NCBI GenBank assembly: GCA_030248065.1
Contig: JASAMV010004177.1
Span: forward strand, 1-43,937
Direction of reading: 5' to 3'
Length of the DNA stretch: 43,937 nt
DNA from: Rhynchonema sp. JSB1_4
Taxonomy: Eukaryota; Nematoda; Chromadorea; Monhysterida; Xyalidae
The notes beneath the pieces were generated by a model. The model was not told where the DNA came from and did no database searches. It worked only from the letters and a program-made list of their open reading frames with translations. The translations under genes were made by a program, and so were the position numbers. Within the stretch, counting starts at the first letter, position 1, and every line of letters starts with the position of its first letter. Shown here one piece after another: positions 27,102 to 35,988 of the stretch.

Positions 27102-28397
27102 TTACCTATCGGTCGCTGTCGGGGTTGCAGGTCGGACCCCAGCCTCGACGATGCTGTAACCATCCCCCAAGTGCGTGATTTCGCCGGTTATCTCTGCTCC
27201 GGCCAGTAATTCCTGTGCTGGATACTGTTTGGACAGTGCATCCATCAAGTGTTGCGCGAAGCCCGTCAACGGCAAGGAACGGGTGTTGTTCGCTGAATGC
27301 ACTTGTAGTTCGGGTTGCTCGTCAGCTGCGGCGATTTCTCGTGCTTTCTGTTCTCGTTGACGTTCTTCTTCTTGCTTCTGGCGTTCTCGTTCGAGTCGCA
27401 ATGCCCGTCGGGTCTCGTTCAGGTAGTACGTGATGGTGCACATTGCCGCAACCGGTGGGTGTTTGATCGAACGAACAACGGCAAGACCACAAATAGTGGG
27501 CACGAGGTAAAGTTTGCTCGGCAACTGTCGGATCCACTGCAGTCCCGGGTCACCTCCATGGTCAATCCACAGGTTTTCATATTGCATGCGACCCAATGCA
27601 ATATCCATGTTAAAGTTGAAGATGTAGTCGCCCTCCATTTGTTTATCGGTCTTCGCCGTTTCGAACATAGCGAGGCACATGGTCAGTTGATTCTTCACGA
27701 GGTAGTCAAAGTCTTCTTGCGAAACTCGCTCCATCTTGATCGGGCATGGTGGCAACTCCGGAGCCATCACAGCCTCGATCACATTGCGGTGAAGAGCCGA
27801 CGCCGCGCTCATGTCCCGGAATATGCCTCGCCACCATAGGAAGAAGTGTTTGTAACAATCGCTATAGTCGATTGAGGAGCTCCAGTTCTTCCTCTTCAGG
27901 AACGTGTCTGTGATTATGTTGAAATCGACCAGCTTCGATATCATGCAATTTGCAATTGATTCTTCACCAGTGTGCTTGTCGGACACAAACACCTGCGCCG
28001 GAAAATTGGAAGTCAGGTCTTCCAGGATTGCCCAGTGGGTCACGTACGCTGTGGTCCACCGATTATATCGGACCCTGCCTCTTGGTTCTGAGGACGATCT
28101 CTCTTTGCCCGGCCTCATTCGGGTTCTGTCCTGCAGGATCGGAGGCAGGATTGCTGGTTTTCGGGGCCTCCGGGGCCGAGTAACTGTCTGGGAACTAAAT
28201 CCGGCTGCATTCCATGTGTCACTCAACCAGATGACTCCTTCACGACTTTCTGGGCTTTGAATCTTCTTTCGTTCTTCACTTTTTTCTTCTTCTTCGGTGG
28301 TTATATCTTCATGTTGCAGTGGGTCTTCCGGTGGCACAGTCGAGGATTCTTCTTCGGCTATTGGCGGTAACCGACTGACCTCCTTATTTTTCGGCAT
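27102..28397 (-). CDS. Accessory ORF2, orphan protein with acidic N terminus and C-terminal coiled coil
   Basis: 431 residues, function not recognised. The N-terminal 60 residues are Glu-rich and disordered. Residues about 75-110 are basic and Pro-rich. A Trp/Phe-rich globular part follows (about 115-325, with HWAILEDL and HFFLWWRGIF), and then a highly charged helix RLERERQKQEEERQREQKAR, a probable coiled coil. Two acceptors lie upstream: a strong one, TTTCCCTAG (exon from 28556), and TTATTGCAG (exon from 28463). After the second, the first ATG is this start codon. The ORF sits between Gag-helicase and ORF3. A structural or RNA-packaging role is only a guess. Confidence 0.75.
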   Translation of the reverse strand: MPKNKEVSRLPPIAEEESSTVPPEDPLQHEDITTEEEEKSEERKKIQSPESREGVIWLSDTWNAAGFSSQTVTRPRRPRKPAILPPILQDRTRMRPGKERSSSEPRGRVRYNRWTTAYVTHWAILEDLTSNFPAQVFVSDKHTGEESIANCMISKLVDFNIITDTFLKRKNWSSSIDYSDCYKHFFLWWRGIFRDMSAASALHRNVIEAVMAPELPPCPIKMERVSQEDFDYLVKNQLTMCLAMFETAKTDKQMEGDYIFNFNMDIALGRMQYENLWIDHGGDPGLQWIRQLPSKLYLVPTICGLAVVRSIKHPPVAAMCTITYYLNETRRALRLERERQKQEEERQREQKAREIAAADEQPELQVHSANNTRSLPLTGFAQHLMDALSKQYPAQELLAGAEITGEITHLGDGYSIVEAGVRPATPTATDR

Positions 28398-28628
28398 GTT
28401 TCGAACCGTTCTTCTTCAATCTCTTCTCTTTCTTCAAAATGACCTTCGGTTATGATCCTGAGCCTGCAATAACATTCTCGTGTTCTTCTGACAAGTATAA
28501 CTATCGGATACTTATATACATTACATCGTACATATAGGCAAGAGGAGCGAGCAGCGCTAGGGAAAGTAATAAAGATAAAGAGAAAACATCTATGTACAAG
28601 GGTCATTTTGTGTTTGTTGTATTGTTTA

Positions 28629-31600
28629 CTATTGCTGGCTGCCACTCGCAATCAAGTGAGTGCCATCCACGATGTAGTCAGCCTGAGCGCTTAGATAGCG
28701 CCTCCAGACGGCAGATGCAGTACTCAGCGATCGGACATCAGCCAAAAGGACCAATGCTGACCTACTGCGTGTGGTGGCGACGTTTAGTCGTGAATCGACA
28801 CCTGTAAAGCCTGGGCTGTTCCGTGCAAGTTTCCCACTCCTTGTGGATAACAACAGCACACACTCTGTTTCCAAGCCCATATATTTGTCAGCGCAGCTTA
28901 ACTGCACGCCAGTCAGTCCTCTGCGCTCCAATAAGAATTGCACATAGGAGAGCTGTGCCTTGTAGAACGTGAGCACCGCTATGTCCGACGCCCGCAGGTG
29001 CTCGTTATCCCCCAAGATTTGCTGCACAGCGTCTACCGCCACTTGCGCTTCGACCTCATTCGTCAAGGATCTGCTGCTGTCCCTATCGCAGACGGTATCG
29101 GGCAAGTCGAGTATAACCAACTGTTCCCCGGGCTTCGGCCACGTGTAGTCGATCTCGACTGGGTTCTTTTCAAGTGGGTATTGCAACGTCCCTTCGTACC
29201 ACAGTTGATTGTTGGCTCTGGACAGATACGCCATGTGCCGGTAACATTCGGTCAATTTGACCACCGTGCCACACGAGGGTTCGCTTGTCATTCGACGAAG
29301 GGCGCCGTCTTCAAGTCGTGACATCGATGCAGCGTCCAAAACATTGGTGGATCCGCCAGGAGCAAAGCAACCGATTTGCTTCGGATCGCCAGCTATGACC
29401 AACCTGCTACTGTCCTGGTCTTGCATTAGCAGGAGGATGCTCATCACCTCCTCATCCGTCGCTCGGCTTCCTTCGTCCAACAACACAACATCAAATTTCT
29501 GATTCTTCAGAAACGTCGAACTTAGGTTGCCGACCGTGGTCAGCACCACTTGCGCACCATCAATCAACACTTCAGTCAACTGCTTGCGTCCAATTTCCAG
29601 TTTGCAATAACGTACCGCTTCGGCACGCATGGTATGTAGGTCAGCACTCTTCAAGTCTGCCACATTGAATTGATCGCCTTCGATCTCCGTGTCCACTTCA
29701 CGAACTGAATTTCTCTTCAATGCTTGAATCATTTGTCCGTACACTCGCTGTGAGTCTTCTCTCTTCATATCTTCATACAACCTGCTTTTCCAGGCCTGCA
29801 GTGAGTGGGGTCCACAGTCGCCTCGGTGTTCCGTTAACATCTGGTGACCGGGAGCGGTTAAACGAAGGACGATTGTTTTGTCCATCCTGACCCGCTCACT
29901 TAGCATTAGGGACAACTCGTCCACCAAATCGTTTGTGGGTCCCAGAATCAACAGTTTGGGTTTGGTCGGTTCGGTAGCGTATTCCGCATACAACGCTGCT
30001 GCAGTAACCAACGTGGTACTTTTGCCAACTCCGAAGGCTGAACTCAGCAACAGAGGACCGGCACGAATCGTAGTTTCTCCAAACAAGTACGCAATCACCT
30101 GCGACTGTCCTTCATTCAGGCTCCGATAGCGGTCATCTTCAACAACACAACGCGGAGGTTTCTGCAGTTCAATGATTCGCGCGGGTTCGATGCGCAGCAA
30201 CACTCGACTCAGATCTGCCAACGGGGTGTCCCCAGCCACGAACAGCATCGACTCGCGTAATGCACTTTCTTGTCGCATTTTCTCGATGTACTGGTCGTCC
30301 TTGACCGGCATGACCGCCAGACGATGGGGGCTTAGGTGAAACTCCTTGTTGAGGATGGCCAGCGATGCGCCCACACCGAATTGTATGGTGACCCATATCC
30401 GTCCGGGGTCCGCACGTCTTGTTCCGATCACTATGCCTTTCACCGTATCATTGACTGACTCGGCATTGTTGTATACGTCCAATTCGACCTTCGCTTCCAT
30501 TCCGCTTTCAAACGTCGTAAATGGAGAAACTGGGCAAACAAGAACGATTTTGCGGTTGTATCGGCTCCAGTGGGCGTTAAGTGGATGGATCAGCTCTTCT
30601 GTTACTGCGAACGACTCATTCGGGTCCTTCTCAATTATGAGGCGCGTTTTCAGCAGCTGCTTCGATTCGGCCAGCAACTTCTCCGCTTGTGCATGGTAGT
30701 ACAGTCGTGTTCTGCTGTTCGCCTTTATGTCCGCATCGCTGCTTCGAAGATTGCGGTAATGTTTTGCTACCTCGTAGTGTGTGATCCAGCCAGTCCTTGC
30801 GGCCTTAGCTTCCGCCAAGCGAGTTTGCGTCACGATCACTTGTGCTTGCATGTTTCTCTGGCTTCCCTTTGGCAGAGAATCCCTGAATGTCACCGCATCC
30901 TCGGCTTCCGTCTGAAGCTCTGTTATTCGCTTGTCCACCAGCTTCAGCATTTCAGGCACCATGCGAGCGGGTACGTGGAGCTGAATCGGTTGCGGGTCGT
31001 CGTCCAAGATTGTCTTCTTCGGCGTCCTGGACATTGGGACCCGAGTCAAGAAATCATCCGTTTCTGTACCGTCGGGCTGGAAATGAAACATCGACCTATC
31101 GATGGCTTTGATTGCAGTCGCTTGGTTCAGCCCGGTCACTTCAAGCTCGCTCCATTGATTGACAGTAAATTGATCTTCGAGTTCTTCTGGTACCGAAACT
31201 GTGAAATACGCTCGCTGTAGTGTTGCGCCTTTTTCCTCACACAGCTGTCCGAACAGGTCTTGTTGAATTGGTTGCGATAACGGCGCCGAAAGTGCCTGCA
31301 CTGCTCCATTGGTCTGTCGTACCTGAGCCAAGCCAATAGCGAGGCCACAGAAGCCGGTGCCATTAACTCGACCACTCGTAACATTCCATGCCAGTGCCGG
31401 TCGTTCACCCGGCACCTGAACGATGACTGGCATTATCTCGGCCGCCTCCACCAACAGACCACGCCGATTGACCGACGGATCGCGGTATTCAGGTGGTACA
31501 CCCTCAAGGTACCGTATTCTGGCCCGTCTTGGCATAACCGCTGTGCCAAGGTCATGTGTTCCCAACTCAGGCACCCTACTCTTCAGGCGGTGCTCGGCTT

Positions 31601-33323
31601 CGGCTTTCTCCTGTAAAATGTCGGAAGACAACTTCACGATGGTGGATTCATTCGGTCCAAGGAAATCGCGAATAGTGGCCGTAGCTGCCTTGAGACGACG
31701 CTGTTGTACATATCTGACCGTGCCAAGCGTTGTCATATGCACCAGAACGCATTCTTTCTGTTCCGGTGGGTGGTGGAAGTAATGTCGGCCGATGTGTATC
31801 TGATGTTCGTTGGTCCAGAAACCTTGGTCGGTCATAGGCAACTGCCCATAATAGTCTGCCGGTGCCTTCAGACTGACCAGCACTTTCCTGCTTCTGCGAT
31901 TCGGGGATTCACCCACAACACCGATCGCTTCCCACAATTGTTCCCCTGTGTCGGGCGGGATTTGTTCATCCGTCGACTCAGTCACAACCCCAACCGGCGC
32001 TATTCCTTCGTTCGTCGGTTCGTGGACTTCCGCTTTCGCCACCGTCATCATTCTATCAGTTTCTTCAGGTGCCTCCTTTTCTTGCAGTCTCGCGGAGAGC
32101 GCATCAATCTGCATTCGCTGCTGTCGTTGTATCGTCGCCAACTCGATCGCTTTCTCTTTCCACATCTGTACCTCCAGATTGGTAGTATTCGACTTTACTT
32201 GGTCGGTGGTTACGCATCCGACCGCCGGTTTCGATGTTGTCGCCGTGGGGCCTGTATTTCTCGAATCTTGGTCTCTGGTGGTCCCCTGCGGAGCACCATA
32301 ACCACCACGACCGTAACTGCCTTGTTGACCGCCGTAAGTACCACGGCTATAGTTACCTGTGTTCCATCGCCTGTCCTGTTGCGGACCGAAATTGCGGCTG
32401 TAGCCTTGATTTGGGTACCCACCACGGTTCGGGTACTGTGTCCATTGTCTATAGCCCTGGTTTTGCATCTGGTATCGAGGAGGTCCCTGCGCTTGGGGCC
32501 TCATCTGTGCGGGAAAGGCCCGAGACGGGTCGGCCAGTGGTGAACCATACATAGCTGGTTGTCGGGGCGGTTGTAGATTGTCCTGTGGTTGTGCCCTGTA
32601 TGCAGCTGCAGCCGTCCATGACTGGCTGGATTGTTGTGTATTGCGGTTGCGCGGGCGTTGATCGCGGCGGTACGGTTGTCGGTCTCGGTTCGCGACGTAG
32701 ACGGCCGGATCTGAAATTGGGTTTGTACCAGTGGGTCTGAATAGACCAGCATTCGTTGCTTGGGCCACACAGAGTTCAGCCCTGACCGCTTGTTCGACCG
32801 CCAAGTTGAACGTTTCTGGCAGTTCTTGCATTCCAATCAAGTATCGTATCTGTGGGAAGAGGCTTTTCTGAAATGAGGTTGTGAGAATTTTACTCATTTC
32901 CTGACTTTTAGCTCCACTACCATAGGCCTGGTAGAAGCATTCGGATATCCGTGTTGCGAAATCTCGAACGGATTCATTCTTTTCTTGCGTGCAATTCATA
33001 AACTGTAGCTCTCTGAGGCGCTTGCTTTCCTTCGTGTCAAGCAGTTGCAGCAATGCGGCTTTGGTCGCCGCGTAATCCGATTTCACATCCTCGGGTAGTT
33101 GCTCATATGCCCTGAACGCGTGATTCCGCAGGCTCACGGACAATAGCTGCACACGTCCGGTGACATTGCCGGCGTTGCAGATTCGATCAAACATTTCTAT
33201 CCATGCGGCAAAATTTTCTGCCGATTTCAACCCAAACGGCTCCATTTTTATCGGGAAACTCGGCCGTAGTACATTGGCCGCTTCGACCTGTGGTCTATTA
33301 TCATTATTCTGTGTTTCTTCCAT
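28629..33323 (-). CDS. gag: Gag fused to a superfamily 1 (UPF1/MOV10-like) helicase
   Basis: A 1,564-residue ORF starting at the first ATG (33323); the longer reading begins at a GTG two codons earlier. Residues about 25-190 look like a retrotransposon Gag capsid domain (AAWIEMFDRICNAG, ESVRDFATRI). There is no CCHC knuckle. Instead residues about 200-350 are rich in Gln, Arg, Gly and Tyr with RG repeats, a likely RNA-binding disordered region. A middle part of about 700 residues is unassigned except for a helical stretch at about 790-900 and a helicase 1B-like beta region at about 925-1005. Residues 1065-1545 form an SF1 helicase: Walker A GVGKST (1098), Walker B LLDEGS (DE 1283-1284), motif III GDPKQIG (1312), YRH motif followed by NQLWYEG, and motif VI RLNVATTRSR (1512). 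Walker A lacks the usual GPPGTGKT start and the usual QG.E glutamine is Met, so activity is uncertain. No helicase is standard in Ty3 elements. Confidence 0.88.
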   Translation of the reverse strand: MEETQNNDNRPQVEAANVLRPSFPIKMEPFGLKSAENFAAWIEMFDRICNAGNVTGRVQLLSVSLRNHAFRAYEQLPEDVKSDYAATKAALLQLLDTKESKRLRELQFMNCTQEKNESVRDFATRISECFYQAYGSGAKSQEMSKILTTSFQKSLFPQIRYLIGMQELPETFNLAVEQAVRAELCVAQATNAGLFRPTGTNPISDPAVYVANRDRQPYRRDQRPRNRNTQQSSQSWTAAAAYRAQPQDNLQPPRQPAMYGSPLADPSRAFPAQMRPQAQGPPRYQMQNQGYRQWTQYPNRGGYPNQGYSRNFGPQQDRRWNTGNYSRGTYGGQQGSYGRGGYGAPQGTTRDQDSRNTGPTATTSKPAVGCVTTDQVKSNTTNLEVQMWKEKAIELATIQRQQRMQIDALSARLQEKEAPEETDRMMTVAKAEVHEPTNEGIAPVGVVTESTDEQIPPDTGEQLWEAIGVVGESPNRRSRKVLVSLKAPADYYGQLPMTDQGFWTNEHQIHIGRHYFHHPPEQKECVLVHMTTLGTVRYVQQRRLKAATATIRDFLGPNESTIVKLSSDILQEKAEAEHRLKSRVPELGTHDLGTAVMPRRARIRYLEGVPPEYRDPSVNRRGLLVEAAEIMPVIVQVPGERPALAWNVTSGRVNGTGFCGLAIGLAQVRQTNGAVQALSAPLSQPIQQDLFGQLCEEKGATLQRAYFTVSVPEELEDQFTVNQWSELEVTGLNQATAIKAIDRSMFHFQPDGTETDDFLTRVPMSRTPKKTILDDDPQPIQLHVPARMVPEMLKLVDKRITELQTEAEDAVTFRDSLPKGSQRNMQAQVIVTQTRLAEAKAARTGWITHYEVAKHYRNLRSSDADIKANSRTRLYYHAQAEKLLAESKQLLKTRLIIEKDPNESFAVTEELIHPLNAHWSRYNRKIVLVCPVSPFTTFESGMEAKVELDVYNNAESVNDTVKGIVIGTRRADPGRIWVTIQFGVGASLAILNKEFHLSPHRLAVMPVKDDQYIEKMRQESALRESMLFVAGDTPLADLSRVLLRIEPARIIELQKPPRCVVEDDRYRSLNEGQSQVIAYLFGETTIRAGPLLLSSAFGVGKSTTLVTAAALYAEYATEPTKPKLLILGPTNDLVDELSLMLSERVRMDKTIVLRLTAPGHQMLTEHRGDCGPHSLQAWKSRLYEDMKREDSQRVYGQMIQALKRNSVREVDTEIEGDQFNVADLKSADLHTMRAEAVRYCKLEIGRKQLTEVLIDGAQVVLTTVGNLSSTFLKNQKFDVVLLDEGSRATDEEVMSILLLMQDQDSSRLVIAGDPKQIGCFAPGGSTNVLDAASMSRLEDGALRRMTSEPSCGTVVKLTECYRHMAYLSRANNQLWYEGTLQYPLEKNPVEIDYTWPKPGEQLVILDLPDTVCDRDSSRSLTNEVEAQVAVDAVQQILGDNEHLRASDIAVLTFYKAQLSYVQFLLERRGLTGVQLSCADKYMGLETECVLLLSTRSGKLARNSPGFTGVDSRLNVATTRSRSALVLLADVRSLSTASAVWRRYLSAQADYIVDGTHLIASGSQQ

Positions 33324-34199
33324 TTTCACAACTTCGTGCGTTTATTTGTTTATTTATTTATTTTAATTCCATATGCTGATGGAGACCAATAGAGCGAATT
33401 CGATTCGTCGAATATTCAAGGTAGAGGACAACAAATGACCGTTGCCTAATATTTGTAATGCACGTGTGTGGGTACTATGTATGCGTAGGTATATACGTAC
33501 GTACCTTATGTATTGCGTGTATGCGCACTTGAATGCGTATGCTGAGTTTATGTATACGTATATGTATTCTCGTTTGGGTGACTTTACCCAAAATGTGAGC
33601 TTTCAAATCACTAAATGACTTGCCTGATTTCGGCCAAACTTTATCTTGTATGCACTTTGCGCCCGTAAAATAAATTTGTAATGCTTTCCCGTTTATATTT
33701 CAGTTCCAACTGCGCACTTGTACGTGTGTTGTACTTTCGGTCAGTGTACTTATTGCACGACTGTTTTTGCGAAATACTTACATATGTGGTTTACCAACCA
33801 ACACGATATAAAACAACTGATAAAACTTCACTGCGTTTACACACTACTGGTCATACCGTGAGCTTGGGGCAAGCTCAGGTGAATGTAGTTTAGACTCGGG
33901 TATACCGGGACCTTTACGTCCTGTTTATTTTTTCAAAATTTTGTTGCGACTTTATTTCTCGTCGCTGTGGCCTCTTTCCAGGCAGATACGGGAAGCTTCC
34001 GGGCAGGATTGAGAGACTTTACGCTCTATCAAAACCTAGGCGCACTATTGACACTACGCTTCTACGCCGCGCGTATAACCAATTACCTTACAAAAATTAA
34101 TTCCAAACAATAACAAGAATGCTCCAGCGATCAGCAAACCAAAACAAATTCCGTCCCTTGTTATCCAGCGGGGTGTAGCTAAGTTCTACTTTAAGCCTT
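33324..34199 (-). promoter_or_regulatory. 5' leader of the element with candidate shared splice donors
   Basis: The leader is about 880 nt between the PBS and the Gag-helicase ATG. Candidate minus-strand donors are AAG|GTAATT (GT at 34086-34085), CATAT|GTAAGTAT (GT at 33781-33780) and AAG|GTACGT (GT at 33504-33503). One could serve all downstream acceptors. The region before the ATG is A/T-rich without a polypyrimidine-AG acceptor, fitting translation of this first ORF from unspliced RNA. Several short upstream ATGs are present. Confidence 0.45.
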
Positions 34200-34217
34200 G
34201 ACCCCGTGGGGGCGCCA
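34200..34217 (-). promoter_or_regulatory. Primer-binding site
   Basis: One base after the 5' LTR, the minus strand reads TGGCGCCCCCACGGGGTC. The first eight bases, TGGCGCCC, equal those of retroviral PBSs that pair with tRNA-Lys. The remaining ten differ from the vertebrate Lys3 PBS, so the primer tRNA cannot be named without the host tRNA set. Confidence 0.75.
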
Positions 34218-34218
34218 C

Positions 34219-35988
34219 TGTGACGTTCCAAGTTCTCTTTCTGAGTTTGAGCGTAGGTGTATGGGAGACCAAACGTTCCGTGCACAAAACCAAATCAAAA
34301 ACTTGGTGTCATAGAAAATTTATTGAATGTCCGGGTCTCGGGAAAAGGACCTAACTAGCCACTATACGATAGTGTCAGACCGAATTGGACCGACGTCGAG
34401 CTAAGTGTCCGCTGAATGAACGGATGAGTTCAAGATTGCTTCGGCTGGGTTACGGTAACGATCAAAACATTCACAATTTACGTGCGCGCGTGTTACCTAT
34501 GTAATATATCGTGTGTGCCGCTCAATGGGGCAGAGTAGAGCTGAATTAGCTGGCGTGCTTAAATGATTCTGGGCGCTTGGGGCCTCTAATTGACACTTGG
34601 TATTTTCCTCAAGTGTTTATTTGTAATTCAATTATAACGGACCGGCATGAATATTACAATTCCAAAATAATCAAAATGGTTGTCGCGGTTATTAAAATAA
34701 TGCACGCATAAGAATAGGGCCGACCGATGGTCGTGCCAGAACAAACGGGATTAACTGTAATAGCCTGCTTGTAAGCAGCAATCGAATACAATATAAAAAC
34801 AAATTATTCACCTTGCATGGTGTATCAACGAATATGCCCGGGTGGGCCTTGCTGGGCCCTTAGTCACCAGAGAGAATTGGGCAGGCCCCCTATGGGCACA
34901 GTAAGGCGAGCCACAAGTCTCACTGATTCGTAAGGGGCAAGCGAATATAGGAAAATCGGCCAGGTCCAACTTCTCACAAATGCGAACAACCCTAAAAAGC
35001 TGGCAGATTCCCCTCTATATAGAACTCCCAACCTCAGATCATGATTACGGTAGCGCATGCGGATTGGTTGGAGGTCCCATATACTGCTACACACATGTAC
35101 AGCCGGCAGTATGGAGGCCACTGTGTGCAACGTGCACATGCGCAAGGACGCACACAAGGACACACCTGGACGTGCACGTCCGTACGCTCAACCACAAACG
35201 CAACCCCAGTGGAGCGCCCACGCTTGCTGGTGTACATGTACATTAAGAGTATCGGGTATGGTGCGTCACGCTAGAGCTCCACTCACTGGCGGTACCTACT
35301 AAATGTACCCATGCCCTCTCTCTCTCTCTGTCCTATTCTCGGAATCAGGCGGGCATGTTGCTTCTCCCTTTGTTACATTGCCGCTGTCAGGTGATTAATA
35401 ACTCGCGCCAAGGCAAGGACAGCGCATAATTGGGCGGCCGTCCGTCCTACCCCAATTATCTATAAACTTCATCTCTGTTACGACCTTGGTTGACGCGCGC
35501 AGCAAACAACTGCTCATATCAAACTAATGCAAACACAAGCGCAACCACAAGTCAACCACACGCATCCCAGCTGCACGCATGTTAGTCTGATTGAATGGTG
35601 TCCCTTACACCTATAATCCATAGCGACGCTCATAACTCATCCAACGCGAGCGACCACCATTGACGCAGGCAGTGGTTAGAAATGTCAGGTACCGTGTACG
35701 CAGACTGAACAACTTGTGGTTACCCGAGAACGCGTGCATGTCAACTGCAAAGTGTGGTTGTAATCCAGTTTTTCACATGCATTTTAACACTAACGCAAAA
35801 CAACCTTTCAAAACATTAGAAGTTTAATGTGTCAGTAAAACTGTCTGGCGCGAAACTTGAAAAAATGGATGACCAAAATGTGAATGTTTACTGGCATGAT
35901 ACCTATGCGCATCACATGGTAACGGGATCACGCTGGAACAAAAATTTTAGGGGCTCAAGTTCAGTTCTTAGCTAAATTGACCGTCACA
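34219..35988 (-). repeat. 5' LTR (right copy)
   Basis: This 1,770-bp LTR ends in the inverted TGTGACG/CGTCACA. On the minus strand a TATATA motif lies at 35016-35021 (candidate promoter) and AATAAA at 34319-34324, about 100 nt before the LTR end (candidate poly(A) signal). It differs from the left copy at about 15 single bases. Its outer end touches the satellite without any spacer. Confidence 0.95.
35016..35021 (-). promoter_or_regulatory. Candidate TATA box in the 5' LTR
   Basis: The minus-strand context TTCTATATAGAGGGG is the best TATA-like motif I see in the LTR; the copy in the other LTR is at 9657-9662. The motif is near-palindromic, so it could serve either strand. No initiation data. 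Confidence 0.3.

Larger units (their letters stand above)
8860..35988 (-). mobile_element. Giant 27.1-kb Ty3/gypsy-type LTR retrotransposon with accessory genes
   Basis: Two 1,770-bp direct repeats (8860-10629 and 34219-35988) begin TGTGACG and end CGTCACA. On the minus strand a primer-binding site follows the 5' LTR directly and a purine tract ends at the 3' LTR. Between them lie, in element order, Gag-helicase, ORF2, ORF3, ORF4 (NADAR), Env-like/Pol, ORF6, ORF7 and an antisense spliced gene. All sense ORFs are open without frameshifts. The domain order PR-RT-RH-IN and the integrase GPY motif place Pol in the Ty3/gypsy group. At 27 kb it is four to five times the size of ordinary members; only the giant Burro (planarian) and Ogre (plant) types compare. 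The high LTR identity and open frames suggest a recent, possibly active insertion. No matching target-site duplication is seen. Confidence 0.95.

Noticed and set aside
28358..28651. 97-codon minus-strand ORF between Gag-helicase and ORF2
   Set aside because: It straddles the strong ORF2 acceptor, overlaps both neighbours in another frame and has no recognisable motif. At most it contributes upstream start codons.
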